64,000 nucleotides of DNA from Petaurus breviceps papuanus (GCA_028583685.1 JAMXIF010000051.1:48731375-48795374); one strand, 5' to 3'. Shown: positions 11,076-21,600, counted from the first letter of the stretch. A program made the numbers and translations. Notes: generated from the sequence alone by a model not told the origin.

Positions 11076-11635
11076 AGCTGAGATCTTGCTAGAGCATTAC
11101 TTCTTCCAGAAGATCCCTGAGTAGGCTTCTTCATACCTTTCCTTGAGCCTTCAGGGAGCGGATGATGTTGGAAGTTTTGCCCCACTTGTGTTTATTCCAT
11201 CTCATATTACCAACTCATCTTTCAATTTACTGGATTTTAATTTAGTCTCCAAATAAAATCTTGGCTGATTTTCTCTACTTGGTGTCCCAGTCAATTAAAT
11301 AAATGGTTTTCATCCGAATGAATGGTTTCATTTGTAGACCGTGGAGGGTTTCATTCCCTGAAAATGGATAAAAATGAACACTTCCATTGCTTTCAGGATT
11401 TAAAAAGATTGTTGGGTATGCTTCTTTGCTTGGTGAAAATAGGCTATATCTAAATGCATGTGTGAAAAAGTTCATCAGAAACTTAACACATACTGAAAGA
11501 TTCTCTTTCTACCTTTCACTGCTCTTCCCCTTCAATACAAACTTTTTTGACAAGAAATCAGTAGGCCTGGGACATTTTTTCCCTCTTTCCCCCATTTATG
11601 TAAATTCTAGCTGAAGGGGAAGATCATAGAATATT
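11076..11635. other. No recognised feature
   Basis: Unremarkable sequence; short frames only. Confidence 0.5.
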
Positions 11636-11639
11636 CCAG

Positions 11640-11760
11640 CAGAAAGATTCTTTTAGCTCCCTCATTTCAACCCTGTAATTTTGCAGACAAGGAAACCAAA
11701 GTCATTAAGACTTACTCAGAAGAAGTAGTGATGATCCACTTCTAAACTCCATCTCCCATT
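11640..11760 (-). mobile_element. MIR-like SINE fragment, antisense
   Basis: 'ttgcagacaaggaaaccaaagtcattaagacttactcag' resembles a decayed antisense MIR core. Confidence 0.42.
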
Positions 11761-11770
11761 TGAGTTCTGC

Positions 11771-12320
11771 TTGTGCTATGCTGAGCAAAAGAAAAATTGT
11801 TTTAATGAGTTGGCGTTAGGCACATCCGTGATGGTCAGACTTTTCTTTTCATCTCGATCCTTGTTGGAGGACATACTCGAATTCTTAGGGAACAAAGTCA
11901 ATAAATTCTTGGACACCTCTACCAAAGAGAGTGTTACAAAGAAAATTGCTGATCCAGGCCGACTTTTGTTGGGAACCATATTGGAGTTTTCCCTGGTTAT
12001 TTCTGCCGTTGGCAGTTTTCTTCCTCTCTAATTGCAGGGCACTGTGGTTCCTCTTCCCCTGCCTGCAGAGTTGGCACTTAGATCTTTTGTGTAAGTGCTA
12101 TCATAATCTGTTTCACAAATAACCTGCCAGAGGGGCTGGGGTGGAACAAAACCCTAACCCCCAGGGCCACCCCAGATGCGGGGACAGATTTCTCCATGCC
12201 TGAGAACCAGAACCTAGATGCCAAAGCTCTTGCCTGCTGATCCTTTAGATAAAGCTAATTACTGGTCAGGAAGTTTACTTGGCAAGTATGTAAACACCTC
12301 CTAAATGTTCTCCTTTCTAT
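11771..12320. other. No recognised feature
   Basis: An 86-codon frame (11771-12031, +) has no recognisable domain, and no splice context was identified. Confidence 0.5.
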
Positions 12321-12324
12321 GTGA

Positions 12325-12440
12325 TCCACAGAGCCTTTATTAGACACCTGCTACAAACTGGGGATGCAGAAATAAAAAAGAAAAACATCCCTGTCCCTCA
12401 GGGAGCTTGTATTCTATTGGAGAAACATGTGAACAGATAA
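12325..12440 (-). mobile_element. L2-like LINE 3' end, antisense
   Basis: 'tttattagacacctgctac', 'ctgtccctcagggagcttgtattctattgg', 'aacatgtgaacagataaata'. Confidence 0.6.
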
Positions 12441-12489
12441 ATACAAACACAGAAATAGAGGTACATATGTGTATGTGCTTGGGATTTGT

Positions 12490-12528
12490 GAGAGAGAGAG
12501 AAAGAGGGGGAGACAGAGAGAGAGAGAC

Positions 12529-12579
<51 letters not shown>

Positions 12580-12613
12580 CAGAGACAGAGACAGAGACAG
12601 AGAGACAGAGAGA
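12490..12613. repeat. (GA)n and (GACAGA)n microsatellite
   Basis: Purine tract of GA dinucleotides turning into hexamer gacaga repeats. The open frames across it are artefacts. Confidence 0.96.
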
Positions 12614-12631
12614 TTCTCTGAGGAGCTTAAG

Positions 12632-12800
12632 CAGGAGTTTTTAACCTGGGTGCTAGGACCTTTTAAAACATGCATATTTTGATTACTGTTTCAGTATAAT
12701 TGATTTCATTTGTAATCCTATGTATTTTATTGCATGCATTTAAAAACATTATATGAAAAGGAGTTCATAGGCTCCATCAGACTGGCAGAGGAATCCAGTG
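12632..12800 (+). mobile_element. hAT (Charlie-like) non-autonomous DNA transposon, 3' end missing
   Basis: Starts caggagtttttaacctggg. The body 'cagtataattgatttcatttgtaatcc...gcatttaaaaacattat' is shared with 10267 and 40224. The right terminal repeat is not present. Confidence 0.57.
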
Positions 12801-12834
12801 GCTTCTTTAAAAAACCTTTTCTTAGAGTGTTGCA

Positions 12835-12955
12835 GAAGGTACTAAGCATTTGAATGACTGTCCAGAATCCCATAGCCAGCTTGGGTCAGAGACCCAAAGT
12901 AAACCCAATTCTTCTTGACCTCAAGTCAAGTTTCTTCCCATGACATCACCACTTT
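12835..12955 (-). mobile_element. MIR-like SINE fragment, antisense
   Basis: 'actgtccagaatcccatagccagc...cttcttgacctcaagtcaag' resembles a decayed antisense MIR. Confidence 0.4.
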
Positions 12956-13640
12956 TCTCAATAATAACTTATTATTTATTATTAATTAATTATCTTGTGA
13001 TTATGTAATTGCTGCCCTAATTAATTATTGTTACTAACAATGCTATATAATACTTATCTATTCGAAGCTCATTAAATACTTTAGAACGAGATATATGAGA
13101 CTATTAGGAATATCTAAATTTTATCTTTATTTTCTTTTAAATAAAAAAAAAACAATCTAACACATTTCTGTTTAGAGCATCAGTGTTTCCCCAATTACTG
13201 TCAATAAAATGCTGAGTTCTCAGTAGGCAGAGCCATTGTGCCTCTGCCAATCTTCCAGTATATTATAGCCTCTGTGTTCAGAAATGTTACTATATGTAGA
13301 AGTGCAAAAATCTCCCCAAATGTAGAGTTTAAATTCCTTTTTAAAATATTTTGAACATTTTGTTGTTGTTCTGCCTCCTCTTGGGAAAAAGATACAATGG
13401 ATGGAATCATCCTGGTCTTCAGAAAGAGCTGTTTTCGAATCTTGCCATTACCCGCTCATGCCCCAGGCTTCTCTCTAAGATTCTATGTGAAATATGACTG
13501 GCTGATCTGCACGTTGGAGAAGAATTCCTTACCAGGAGTTTCCTTTATGAATTGAATCAGAGGTCTAGACAATTTGCCCATTGCCCATCCTAAAGAGCAG
13601 TGAATTTTTCTGAATTTAGGAAATGAATATTTTTGGAAGT
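12956..13640. other. AT-rich unassigned stretch
   Basis: 12960-13160 is strongly AT-rich (attaattaattatc, taattattgttac). The rest has no recognised feature. Confidence 0.5.
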
Positions 13641-13655
13641 GAAAGTTGCCAGGAT

Positions 13656-13803
13656 TGGGGTGGTCAGGTAGCTCAGCGAGTAAGAGCACCGGCCCCAGTG
13701 TGGGGATGACCTGGGGATCAAATCTGGGCTCAGATACTTAGCACCACACCCAGAAACACCTGGCCGTGTAACCTTGAGCAAGTTACTTAACCCTGATTGC
13801 TTA
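13656..13803 (+). mobile_element. SINE dimer, first unit ('gcgagtaagagc' type, no A tail)
   Basis: Full head, B box and core, ending ccctgattgctta and joined directly to a second unit. The 10-bp duplication ttgccaggat (13646-13655 and 13959-13968) brackets both units together, not each one. Confidence 0.92.
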
Positions 13804-13958
13804 GGGATGGCCAGGTGGCTCAGCGAGTAAGAGCCCTGGCTCCAGTGTTGGGATGACCCTGGGGATCAAATCTGGGCTCAGATACTTAGCACCACACCTA
13901 GAAATAACTGGCCGTGTAACCTTGAGCAAGTTACTTAACCCCGACTGCTTAAAAAAAA
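13804..13958 (+). mobile_element. SINE dimer, second unit with A tail
   Basis: Begins gggatggccaggtggctcag directly after the first unit and ends with an 8-base A tail. It shares the outer target-site duplication with unit one. Confidence 0.92.
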
Positions 13959-14158
13959 TTGCCAGGATGAAAGATTGTCTTGAATTTGGATTTTTGGTGC
14001 TTTATGTTTTAGGCAATAGCAGCAGCACAGAGGCAAGAATTGTAGCCTTGTTCGTGATCCTCTAAAAATTGAATCTAAAATTAAAAGTGCAAGGATAATC
14101 AGAACATTTGCATATTTAGTAAGCAGCTGTGACAAGAGGAGTGGCTTTAATGAACGCT

Positions 14159-14357
14159 GTTGTTTGATCATTTCAGTTGTATCTTACTCTTCCCCATTAG
14201 GACAAATCCCCATTGAAGATTTTCTTAGTAAAGATACTGGTTTTCCATTTCCTTCTCCAGCTAATTAGTGAAGGAAACTGAGGCAAATGGGTTGAAATGA
14301 CTTGGATCTTCCTGAGTCCAGGTCCAGCAATCCATCCACCGTGTCAACTAACTGACC
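14159..14357 (-). mobile_element. RTE-tailed tRNA SINE, antisense, worn
   Basis: Begins with the complement of the RTE-type tail (ttgtttgatcatttcagttg, then ttcttagtaaagatactgg), then ccatttccttctccagct and gaaactgaggcaaa. The core is partly deleted. Confidence 0.72.
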
Positions 14358-14374
14358 CTAGTAGTTCAAATATT

Positions 14375-14480
14375 GTTTGACTTAAGGCAAAGCACTTAAT
14401 TTCACTGTGTCTTGGCTTCTTCATGTGTAAAATAAGGGTCTTAGTCTATAAACTCCCATCCAACTCAAAGTCCATGATTT
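14375..14480 (+). mobile_element. MIR-like SINE 3' half
   Basis: 'ggcaaagcacttaatttcactgtgtc', then cttcatgtgtaaaataaggg and the 'ctataaactcccatccaactc' tail. Confidence 0.52.
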
Positions 14481-14489
14481 TTTTAAATT

Positions 14490-15210
14490 CCATAATCAGA
14501 TGGTTGTTTTCTTTCTAAAGTTTCACATACCCAAAGACGGCTTTGTTGAAAATTTCAGGAGGCTCAAGGTTGTCTTGGAGTCTTGGTGGAAATAAAGGAC
14601 TAGAGGAAAAGGGAGGGAATGGGAAACTAGACTACCTGTAGTTAACCATGAAAATCTCTATCTAATCTACAGAGATTCTTGAGGGCAGTGTTCTGCAGTT
14701 TCATGATCTTCAGTGTGAAGAGAGAAATTTATCTTATGCTCAGAACATTCTTGGTCCCCAGAGATGGGGTCACTGGAAAGTGACAGCACGTCTGCAATGT
14801 TCTGAAGACAAATTTTGTAAAAATGTGTACAATGATAACCTCTGTGTATTATCTTTCCTGAAATATGAAGACCATGTAAAACAGTCAGTAAGTATTTATT
14901 GAAAACCATCTTTATGAGAGAACTATGCATACCTAAGCAATAGGGTGACGCATGCTTTAAGAAGTATAGAAATCTGAGGAAAAAGCAGATCAGTGCCAGT
15001 GTTTGAGAACAGATGGAAGGGATAAAAGGTCAAGGAAGACTGAGGCCAGGAAGACACATGTAGCAGAGAATCATGGATGGAGAAAATATCTAATTGTGTG
15101 CATATCTGGGGGAAATTGGGGGGGGTGTGTGTGTGTATGTGTTTGCAGTGCCTAAGTGTTTAATGTTTAACCCTTTCCTCACTAGAGAGTGACAAGAAAT
15201 TCCATAGTTT
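14490..15210. other. No recognised feature; short GT run
   Basis: The short run at 15120-15147 (ggggggtgtgtgtgtgtatg) is the only visible structure. Confidence 0.5.
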
Positions 15211-15214
15211 TTTT

Positions 15215-15370
15215 TTTCTTTCATTTAACCTCTCTGAACTTCAGTTTCTGTTCTGTAAAATGGGAATAATAATGGCATGACATGTTGTGAGGATCAAGTG
15301 AGGTAATGTATACAAGTTGCATTGTCAGCCAATCTTTAAAGTACTGTAGGGATAAATATTATTTTTTCCC
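15215..15370 (+). mobile_element. MIR-like SINE 3' half
   Basis: 'aacctctctgaacttcagtttctg', 'tctgtaaaatgggaataataatgg', 'gttgtgaggatcaagtgagg', in canonical MIR order. Confidence 0.65.
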
Positions 15371-16295
15371 AAGTATGGTAAATTTCAGATTCTGGCTAGT
15401 AATTGAGTGAGGTATACAAAATATTTTGGGTATCCAGGCATGGGTTGGATAAACAATGGGGCAGAGCCTATTAATCAAAACCTGAAAACATAATCCATTG
15501 GGTTAAGACCTTCAATTCTTGCCTTCAAGCAGGTTGGTTTTTTGACAACAGGAAATTGAAAAGTGGAGTGAAAATTGGATAGTTTGGTACCCTTCCCTAA
15601 GACAAAAGGTGAAAGACTCCTCAAATTCTCTTCAATTTGCCAGATAATTATGGAAGGAAATTTTATCCGATTTCCAAATTAACTTCTTAGAAATGTTTAT
15701 TCTGTTTATCAAAAAGATATTTTCAGGATAGATTGTAGAAATAGTTCATTTCCCTCCAAGAGGGTGCAAAAAAGCCTTACCTAAAAGACATTGTCACTTG
15801 CTGTGAATGATCTTTTAAGTTATATAATTACATTTGAAACCAATATTGCGAAAGAGCCTGGGAGCCCAAATCAGACCTGTTTCCTAAAGATTCTAAAATC
15901 TAAAAAATTCTCAAGAAAACAAAGAATTAGCTCATAGGCAGTCCTGGTGTGGATGTTAAGTATGGTTGCCAACTTGGGAAAGGCAAGATTTCTTCTCCCT
16001 TTATATTGCAACCCACAGCACCACACACAGCAGGCTGATTTATGGTCCCAGAGCCATGTCCTTGGCAAGATGGCTAAGAGCTCTTGAAAATCAGGAGAGG
16101 ATGAAAGGGGTTATGTGTGAATGTTAGTCTTTTTAGAAGTGTAATGTTGGGGAGCAAGGACTCAGAAGACACTTTGTGTGGTTTTAGTTTTCTGCTGTGT
16201 TATTCTCATTATACTCAATTTTTGGGGAGCTGGGATTAGTGGTGATTTTTCTTGTCATGTTATCTCATTCCTTCCCACTCTTTCTCTGAGATGCT
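15371..16295. other. No recognised feature
   Basis: Apparently unique intronic sequence without frames or repeats I can name. Confidence 0.5.
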
Positions 16296-16299
16296 TTTG

Positions 16300-16550
16300 G
16301 TAGGTCAGTGTAATAAGCGATAGAGCATCGGACCCCGGAGTCTGGGAGACTCAAGTTCATATCTGTCCTCAGATGCTTCCCACATATGTGTCCCTGGTCA
16401 AGTCACTTATCCTTGCCTTAGTTTCCTCATCTTTAAAAAGGAGATAATAATAGCACTCACATCCCAGGGCTGTTGTGAACTGAGATAACATTTGTAAAGC
16501 TCTTTGCACACCTTAAAGCTCCCTGTTATTATTGTTAGTTGGTAGTAGTT
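16300..16550 (+). mobile_element. MIR-like SINE, near full length
   Basis: tRNA-like head (gcgatagagcatcggacccc), B box caagttcatatct, core 'tcaagtcacttatccttgcc', then the 3' part through 'tgtaaagctctttgcacacc' to ttattattgttag. Confidence 0.82.
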
Positions 16551-16739
16551 GATGCCTGATGTCAAGGCTCTGAGCAAACAGCTGCTCACTTGATACTTGG
16601 GATTTCATCTCTACTTTCCAGCATGGAGGGAATATTTCCTCACCAAGTCATACACTGTGCCCTCCAGCCCAGGCGGCCACTGAGTCAATGGTGCGGTCAT
16701 CTACCTTTGAAGAGCAGGAGTTCAGAGACTCACCTCCTG

Positions 16740-17270
16740 GCTGTTAGAGTATTTATTTAAAGAGAAAAGAAGACGGGCAAATTGTAGGGTTTTGGCAAAT
16801 GGAGGGATGTGAATTTGGCTCCTCTGTTTGGGAGCAAATGTATGTATGTGTAGTGTGTTATTAAAGTAATTGTACTAGGTTTCCATAAAGAGGATGGCTT
16901 CATTATAAAATTCGTGTTTTAATACTGTCATTAGAGCAGCTGTATAACATATGAACTCATTTGCATGCAGATAAGGAAGGCCTGACAGCTTGGAAGCATA
17001 ATTACTGCATAACATACGTTAGGAGCAGGAGCTTGAAGCTGTTAGGAGAGGTGTGCTCGGGGGACCCATCTCCCAGACTGTGGTGAATGTGAAATGATAC
17101 ACAAGGAAGCAAGCGGCAGGCTTTGCAGTGATGCCCCATTAATGTTACACGCCATGACCTTCCTTCACTTACCTTATCTGCTATAGCCATGCCCAGAAAC
17201 AGGAGTCCCACCCCCACAGTCAAGGGCACTTGATTAAAGACAAAAAGGAACAATTCGAAACAGATCTCTG
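16740..17270. promoter_or_regulatory. Repeat-free stretch with clustered factor motifs (candidate enhancer)
   Basis: No transposon was recognised here. An octamer atttgcat (16959-16966) sits beside agataagg (16969-16976), with ccttatct (17172-17179) downstream, plus attaatg and tgattaa boxes. Motif matches of this length are expected by chance; the argument is the clustering and lack of repeats. Conservation was not tested. Confidence 0.22.
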
Positions 17271-17344
17271 TCCGGATCTCAATTAGGAACCACAGGTGGG
17301 GATAGAAATTACAAACTTAAGATTATGTGTATAGAGTTAAATCT

Positions 17345-17460
17345 ATAATATATAACATAATATAATATAATATAATATAATATAATATAATATAATATAA
17401 TATAATATAATATAATATAATATAATATAATATAATATAATATAATATAATATAATATAT
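17345..17460. repeat. (TAATA)n pentanucleotide array
   Basis: About 20 near-perfect taata units. Confidence 0.97.
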
Positions 17461-17788
17461 ACTTATATCTTTCTATCTATCTATCTACCTACCTATCTAC
17501 CTGTATATCCCTCTGTCTATCCATACATCTATCTACCTACCTACCTGCCTATATCTATCTGTACATCTATCTCTCTGTCTATCTGTTTATCTATCAATCT
17601 ACCTACCTATATATAACTGTATATCCATCTATCTGTCTATCCATCTACCTACCTACCTATATCTATCTGTACATACATCCATGTCTGTCTCTCTACGTAC
17701 ATACCTACCTATATTTATCTGTACATCCATCTATCTATATGACTATATCTATCTGTATATCTATGTATCTATCACTATACATCTATCT
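17461..17788. repeat. (TATC/TACC)n tetranucleotide array, imperfect
   Basis: About 330 bases of tatc, tacc and tgtc units directly abutting the pentanucleotide array. Fragments resume after the SINE to about 18000. Confidence 0.95.
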
Positions 17789-17801
17789 AAAGCTATCTAT
17801 A

Positions 17802-17970
17802 TTGGGGGCAGCCAGGTGGCACAGTGAATAAAGTGCTGGTCCCAGAGTCAGGAGGACCTGAGTTTGGATCCGGCCTCAGACACTTAAAACACACAAAAAA
17901 ACTAGCCATGTAACCTTGGGCAAGTTACTTAACCCCAACTGCCCTCCAAAAGGCAAAAATAAAATAAAAT
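17802..17970 (+). mobile_element. Marsupial tRNA-derived SINE, short-tail type, inside a microsatellite
   Basis: Complete copy ending in an aaaataaaat-type tail. A perfect 13-bp duplication (aaagctatctata) lies at 17789-17801 and 17971-17983. The duplicated target is itself part of the tetranucleotide array. Confidence 0.94.
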
Positions 17971-18009
17971 AAAGCTATCTATACCTCTCTTTATCTATTT
18001 CTCTTCCTA

Positions 18010-18205
18010 AGTCCTAGTCATTGTGGTTTAGTATATAGGTCACAGGATCTTGCATGAGGAAGACCCAGGTTCAGGCTCCCCCTTGGGTGCTTATTAACTC
18101 TGTGCTCCTGGACAAGCTGCTTAGGCTCACTCTGCCGCCATTTCTTCATCTGTAATTGTGAGGGGGTTTGGTTTAATTTAGCTCTAAATCTATGATCCTT
18201 AAACA
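18010..18205 (+). mobile_element. Old tRNA-derived SINE (MIR/MAR type)
   Basis: Head 'cattgtggtttagtatatagg', then 'gaggaagacccaggttcaggc', a diverged core, and the 'tttagctctaaatctatgatcc' tail. Confidence 0.55.
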
Positions 18206-18339
18206 AACAACAACCACCAAAAAAAAAAAATTGGAAAGATTGAATTATTCCTCCCCTGAATGATGAAATTGGAATCTGCAAGTTGGAGTGGAAATTACTA
18301 TTTGCCATTTATATTTGTTTTTTGTTTTTTTAAGTAGGG

Positions 18340-18562
18340 GCAAAGGTAGCGTGTCATGGGGGCCAGAGCATTAGATCTTGTGTCAGGAGTGCCTGGTTTA
18401 AATCTTGTCTCATAATTATAGTCTTTGTCTTTGTGGACAAGTCATATAGACTTTCTGAGCCTCAGTTTGCTTACCTGTAAAATGGGAATATTTCTGCATG
18501 ACATGATTGCTTTTGAGATTTGAATGAGACAACATATGTAGATTGCCATATAAATATTAGTT
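18340..18562 (+). mobile_element. MIR-like SINE, near full length
   Basis: 'gccagagcattagatcttg', 'ggtttaaatcttgtctc', 'tttctgagcctcagtttgc', 'ctgtaaaatgggaat', then the ttagttattatta end. Confidence 0.7.
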
Positions 18563-18569
18563 ATTATTA

Positions 18570-18822
18570 AAAGGCAGCAAAGCATAGTGGGTAGAGAACT
18601 GGCCTTAATTTTTTTTTTCTTGCTTTTTGGAGGGCAATTGGGTTTAAGTGACTTGCCCAAGGTCACACGACTAGTTTTTGTGTTAAGTGTCTGAGGCCGG
18701 ATTTGAACTCAGGTCCTCCTGACTCCAGGGCCAGTACTCTATTCACTGTACCACCTAGCCGCCCCCAAACTGGCCTTAATTTGAGGAAGACCTGGGTTAG
18801 AATTCTACCTCTAACCCAGAAT
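18570..18822 (+). mobile_element. Old SINE head, host of a nested SINE
   Basis: 'aaggcagcaaagcatagtgg...gagaactggccttaattt' continues after the nested SINE as 'gaggaagacctgggttagaattctacctc'. It is split at the 15-bp duplication. Confidence 0.65.
18612..18767 (-). mobile_element. Marsupial tRNA-derived SINE, short-tail type, antisense, nested
   Basis: Complete antisense copy (gtgacttgcccaaggtcaca, then ggatttgaactcaggtcctcc, then cctagccgcccc). The 15-bp duplication aactggccttaattt is at 18597-18611 and 18768-18782. Confidence 0.95.
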
Positions 18823-18854
18823 GAATGAATTTTTTAAATTGCATTGCTTGGATA

Positions 18855-19035
18855 GTCAAAGGTAAGAAACCTTTTTCTTGATATAGTGAATGAAATTGAG
18901 CCTGGAATCAGGAAGGTCTTGAGTTCAAATCAGAACTCGTTTATGAACTATGTGATCCTGGGCAAGTCACTTAACCTCTATTTGTCTCAGTTTCCTCAGC
19001 TGACTACCTTCCAAGGTCCCATTCCACACTCAAAT
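18855..19035 (+). mobile_element. MIR-like SINE
   Basis: 'gagcctggaatcaggaaggtc', B box gagttcaaatcag, core gggcaagtcacttaacctc, then 'ctaccttccaaggtcccattcc'. Confidence 0.68.
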
Positions 19036-19303
19036 CTATGTAATTTGAATTTTCTTTTATCTTGGAATTGAAAATGGGTTTCTGAGACAAAGATTAGACC
19101 TTGTCAATATACAATATTTAATCTTGGGACTGTGGAGTTTGCCATTTCGTGGATTTATCTTAATTCTGCCCTTTTAATTACATTTATTATAATTTATTTT
19201 TATTCTACTTTAGTAATAATAATATTAATGGCGATCAATTAAATGCCATTCTAATGTTTGCAAAGCACTTTACATATATTATTATACTTGGTTATATTAT
19301 AAT

Positions 19304-19412
19304 GTGAGAATTTTGAGAGCTAGGAATTCCTTGCCTTTCTATTTGTATCCCCAAGCACAATACTTGTCATATAGTACATATCTAATAAATGCTTATTCAT
19401 TCATTCACTTAA
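19304..19412 (+). mobile_element. L2-like LINE 3' tail
   Basis: 'tatttgtatccccaagcacaatacttgtcatatagtacatatctaataaatgctt', followed by cattcattc. Confidence 0.65.
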
Positions 19413-20060
19413 AGAGTGTTGGTAATGCTCCCAAGAGTGAGCAGATTTAGATATTCTATATAACTCAAGAATCCAGATTGTTCTCTCTTCCAAATGTCCA
19501 TGAAGAGTCATAACTTGAGAGGGAAGATAGAAGTGTACGTGTAGGAGGGAAGACAAAGTGATAGAGTGCAAAGGATGATTGGTCACTATGCTGGTCAGTG
19601 GGAGTTAGTTTGAAAGGACCATTGTTTCTCTTTTTGTCCAATGGGTGAAACTCTCCAGAGAAGTTATAGAGGTATATGTGACCCACTTTCACCCTAGGGC
19701 ATTTCTGCCAGGAAAAGTTGAGAAAGCTCCTGTGAAACTCCATGATGGATTGTAGAAAGCGGGAATTTGGACACAGACTCATTATCACAAGGTCACATGA
19801 TAAGAATTTGAGGCTAGGGACTTGGTGCCCAGGAGATCTGTTTGTAGAATGAAGCTGGAGAGGAAAGAGAAGGTAGGACAGAAGAGGGAAATCCAGTTAT
19901 GCCTACAACACTCTAGGATGTTGGAAATCTGAAATTCTAAGTTCATTTCCAAAAGACGCATTAGGAGCAAAGCTTTAATCAGTATGGTTTTAAAGGTTGG
20001 ATCTGAAGAGCATTGCCTTCCCAATATTGATGGTTGTAGGGGTATGTGGTTGAAGGAATG
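19413..20060. other. No recognised feature
   Basis: Overlapping minus-strand frames of up to 112 codons (19465-20123) have no recognisable domain; one runs into the GT array. Confidence 0.5.
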
Positions 20061-20068
20061 GTGGTAGA

Positions 20069-20069
20069 G

Positions 20070-20106
<37 letters not shown>

Positions 20107-20135
20107 CATGTGTGTGCACACACACGTACTCTTGC
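20069..20135. repeat. (GT)n microsatellite
   Basis: gt repeats followed by an imperfect ca stretch. Confidence 0.93.
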
Positions 20136-20445
20136 TTATACAAACGAATGTGCATATGCATGTAGTGCCCTTACCAATTTTCCCATTATGCTCTCTGGCA
20201 AACAGCCAAGAGCTTTGTGGATTGTGACCTACATAGCACATCATCAGTAGTGATCAGTGAAATGTAAGTAATCAGAAGGAATACAGCATAAACTTATTTA
20301 CCCAGCTCTCAGCTGGGCAGATTTAAGGGTTATCTGACCCAGTCTCTCTGTTCAAGATTGCTAAGAATGGCCCCAAAGACAAGAGGTGCAAGGGACCTTT
20401 GAGATTATTGTCTAGCATGCTTATTGTATGGATGAGGAAACTGAG
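20136..20445. other. Mostly unassigned; short antisense MIR trace
   Basis: 'gatgaggaaactgaggtc' near 20432-20449 suggests the end of an antisense MIR. Nothing else is recognised. Confidence 0.45.
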
Positions 20446-20449
20446 GTCC

Positions 20450-20850
20450 GTCCTCCTCTCTGTTGGTCTTTTCCACCTGCCTGTTGGACATTTCCAGCTA
20501 GATATCCCAGAGGCATCTCAAACTCAACATGTCCAAAATAGGACCCTTGATTCTTCTACAACTGCCCCTCCTGACTTCACTGTTTCTGCTGAGGACTCCT
20601 CCATGGTTTCTGAATCTTCTTGTCCTTGGCTCTTCACTTAACTCACTGTCTACATGATTTCAGTGGCTTCTTGGTCTCCTTGCATTCATCCTCTCTCTCC
20701 AGTCCTTCCCTCACAGCTGCCTACAGGATATTCCTAAAATACCAGACTGACTATGTTAGTCCCCTACTCAAAGAACTCTTGTGACTCCCTATGGTCTCTG
20801 GAGTTAATGCAGATTTTGATTTGGCATTTAAAGCAAAATTTAGACAATGT
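20450..20850 (+). mobile_element. L2-like LINE 3' UTR, interrupted by a SINE
   Basis: 'catctcaaactcaacatgtcc', then 'ctatgttagtcccctactcaaagaac', then 'ttggcatttaaagcaaaattt', in L2 order. It continues at 21064. Confidence 0.67.
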
Positions 20851-21063
20851 TGGTGTCACAGTGGATAGATCTCTGTGCTTGGAATCAGGAAGATTCATCT
20901 TCCTGAGTTCAAATCTTGTCTCAGACACTAGCTGTGTGACCCTGTTTGCCTCAGTTTCCTTATCTGTAAAATGCACTGGAGAAGGAAATGGCAAACCATG
21001 TCACTATCTTTGCCAAGAAAACCCCAAATGGGGTCATGAAGGCTTGGACACAACTGAAGATAC
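20851..21063 (+). mobile_element. RTE-tailed tRNA SINE nested in L2
   Basis: Head 'gtcacagtggatagatctctg', B box gagttcaaatctt, 'cctcagtttccttatctgtaaaatg', then the RTE-type tail (ggagaaggaaatggcaaacc, ccccaaatggggtcatgaag, ttggacacaactga). The likely duplication is tagacaatgt (20841-20850) and ttgacaatct (21064-21073), 8 of 10. Confidence 0.9.
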
Positions 21064-21240
21064 TTGACAATCTGGCTAAACTTGTCTTTCCAGTCTGACT
21101 GCTTTTTCCTCATCTTTGAACATTCAGCCTTACAGCCATACTGGAGTATTTGGTGGCCCCTTTATATGATGTTTCATCTCAAGGAATCCATACCTTTTCA
21201 CAGGCTGACCTGGAGCCCAGTTACTGCCTTACTTTAATAA
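21064..21240 (+). mobile_element. L2-like LINE, continuation
   Basis: 'acaatctggctaaacttgtc' follows the text interrupted at 20850. It includes a decayed 'ttttcacaggctgacctgg' block. Confidence 0.52.
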
Positions 21241-21400
21241 CAGTAGCCAGCTTTTTTTTTTAATGATTAGCAGTTTCTAAAGCATTTTTTTCTCATAATG
21301 ACTCTATGAAATTGACCTTATGTGGGTTACCATGCTCACTTGACAGAAGAGGAAACTGCAAACCAGATGAGGACCCAGGTTCCATGACCCTCTGCAGATG
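21241..21400 (-). mobile_element. MIR-like SINE, antisense
   Basis: 'gtttctaaagcatttttttctcataatgac', 'cacttgacagaagaggaaactgc'. The distal part is lost. Confidence 0.52.
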
Positions 21401-21494
21401 CTACTGTATGATAGCTCCTGAGACACTCCTTAGTGACAGCATGCCCACAAAAGCCCATCAGGCTATGTTCACTCAGTAGATCAGGCAATGAAGA

Positions 21495-21600
21495 GGAATA
21501 AGCTTTTCTTAAGTGATGATCCATGCCAGATACCATGCTGGGTGCTGAAGACATAAAGACAAAAACGAAACAGTCCCTACCTTCTAAGGGCTTTCGTTGT
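21495..21600 (-). mobile_element. L2-like LINE fragment, antisense
   Basis: 'ccatgccagataccatgctgggtgctgaag', then 'cagtccctaccttctaaggg'. Confidence 0.55.

Noticed and set aside
11771-12031. 86-codon plus-strand frame with some protein-like composition
   Set aside because: No family recognised, no good splice pair, and no similarity to known MAGI1 exons.
16300-16380. tRNA-like sequence with A and B boxes
   Set aside because: It is the head of a MIR-type SINE, not a folded tRNA gene. The same holds for all other tRNA-like heads here.
17345-17800. Regularly spaced repeats resembling an array system
   Set aside because: Short-unit microsatellites without unique spacers, so not a CRISPR-like array.
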